Shown one piece after another: positions 6,311 to 6,573 of a stretch of DNA of 6,573 nt (its first letter is position 1; each line of letters starts with the position of its first letter). The stretch comes from Clostridiales bacterium (lineage in GTDB: Bacteria; Bacillota; Clostridia; Lachnospirales; Lachnospiraceae), in assembly GCA_020859965.1 (NCBI GenBank), contig JAJBVF010000069.1, forward strand, positions 1 to 6,573. Direction: 5' to 3'. Both the position numbers and the translations under genes were made by a program. The notes below the pieces were generated by a model, which saw only the letters and a list, made by a program, of their open reading frames with translations, ran no database searches and had not been told where the DNA came from.

Positions 6311-6342
6311 CTGGCAACGGGATATTGCCAAACTGTTGCCAG
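6311..6342. repeat. Inverted repeat CTGGCAAC / GTTGCCAG with a third internal TTGCCA
   Basis: CTGGCAAC (6311-6318) and GTTGCCAG (6335-6342) are perfect 8-bp inverted copies separated by 16 nt. A further TTGCCA (6325-6330) lies between them and can pair alternatively with the left arm (GGCAA 6313-6317 with TTGCC 6325-6329). It sits between the right-edge gene and its terminator. It may be a 3'-end mRNA hairpin or a protein-binding site; neither is proven. Confidence 0.5.
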
Positions 6343-6388
6343 ATTGTTTGTTTCGCCGCGGCAAGAGCTTAGTTCCTATATGTCTGAT

Positions 6389-6573
6389 TTACTTTTGATT
6401 CTCATAAAAATGCATTCCATAAGAAAAATGCTCTTCCAGGAACGGTCCTACAAACTCAAAGCAACCGCCAATCGGATAAATCACATAACTTCCGCCAGGC
6501 GCCAGTGAATCAATAACCCTTCGGTATTCTTTCTTCACGGCTTCCGCGGAAACTCCCGGAACATCCAGTACAT
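6389..6573 (-). CDS. C-terminal part of a possible uroporphyrinogen-decarboxylase-family protein (partial)
   Basis: An open frame of 61 residues enters from the right window edge and ends at TAA (6389-6391). It reads VLDVPGVSAEAVKKEYRR, then VIDSLAPGGSYVIYPIGG, then a C-terminus ending HFSYGMHFYENQK. The pattern of a helix with alternating charges, then LAPGGSYVIYP, resembles the end of URO-D/MtaA-like proteins (uroporphyrinogen decarboxylase fold, often corrinoid methyltransferases), where a similar V...ID.LAPGGG(F/Y)(I/V)..P stretch occurs near the end. The histidine- and aromatic-rich tail is not diagnostic. Most of the protein lies outside the window, so its active site cannot be checked. 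A strong terminator about 90 nt downstream separates it from the two-component operon. That it is a real coding region is likely; the family is tentative. Confidence 0.55.
   Translation of the reverse strand, partial: VLDVPGVSAEAVKKEYRRVIDSLAPGGSYVIYPIGGCFEFVGPFLEEHFSYGMHFYENQK

Larger units (their letters stand above)
5988..6388. other. Intergenic control region without a gene
   Basis: About 400 nt between the right-edge gene and the regulator start. I see no supported gene in it. From right to left it holds a TTGCCA-type inverted repeat (6311-6342), a strong hairpin terminator (about 6257-6298), an AT-rich stretch with a candidate promoter and an 18-bp dyad (6158-6175), and an apparent leader of about 180 nt before the regulator. 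The leader shows no hairpin strong enough for me to call a riboswitch. Confidence 0.7.

Noticed and set aside
1..6573. CRISPR array, tRNA, rRNA, insertion sequence or prophage features
   Set aside because: I saw no regularly spaced repeats, no tRNA- or rRNA-like sequence, and no transposase or integrase frame on either strand.

Overview
The window looks like chromosomal DNA of a gut-type Firmicute, most likely a Clostridia/Lachnospiraceae member. The reasons are a YesM/YesN-type two-component pair next to RbsABC-type sugar transporter genes, strong AGGAGG ribosome binding sites, AT-rich intergenic DNA with T-tract terminators, and moderate GC content. This placement is inference from gene families and style. 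No rRNA, tRNA or lineage marker gene is present.

Every gene is on the minus strand, so transcription runs from right to left. At the right edge (6389-6573) is the last part of a gene that may encode a uroporphyrinogen-decarboxylase-family protein. It is followed by a hairpin with repeated TTGCCA motifs and a strong, probably bidirectional terminator (about 6257-6298). An AT-rich control region follows (about 6100-6250), with a candidate promoter and an 18-bp dyad. Next come five genes in one apparent operon: a YesN-like response regulator (4380-5987), a short YesM-like histidine kinase (3361-4347), an RbsA-like tandem ABC protein (1979-3364), an RbsC-like permease (1002-1958) and an RbsB-like substrate-binding protein (44-874). 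Gaps are 32 nt, a 4-nt ATGA overlap, 20 nt and 127 nt. The last gap carries a weak hairpin and a possible internal promoter.

The most interesting point is that the RbsA-like protein keeps its two-domain length but lacks recognisable catalytic motifs in both halves: Walker A, both signature motifs and both Walker B motifs have been replaced. The permease has also lost the glycine-rich family motifs, and the kinase has almost no extracytoplasmic domain. Together this suggests a transporter-derived sensing complex: binding protein, permease and inactive ATPase reporting ligand to the kinase and regulator, rather than a working sugar importer. This is a hypothesis from sequence reading. The substrate-binding gene also stops early (TAA at 44-46), while its reading frame stays open and helix-like up to the left window edge. 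That suggests a nonsense-truncated gene, natural shortening or a sequence error.
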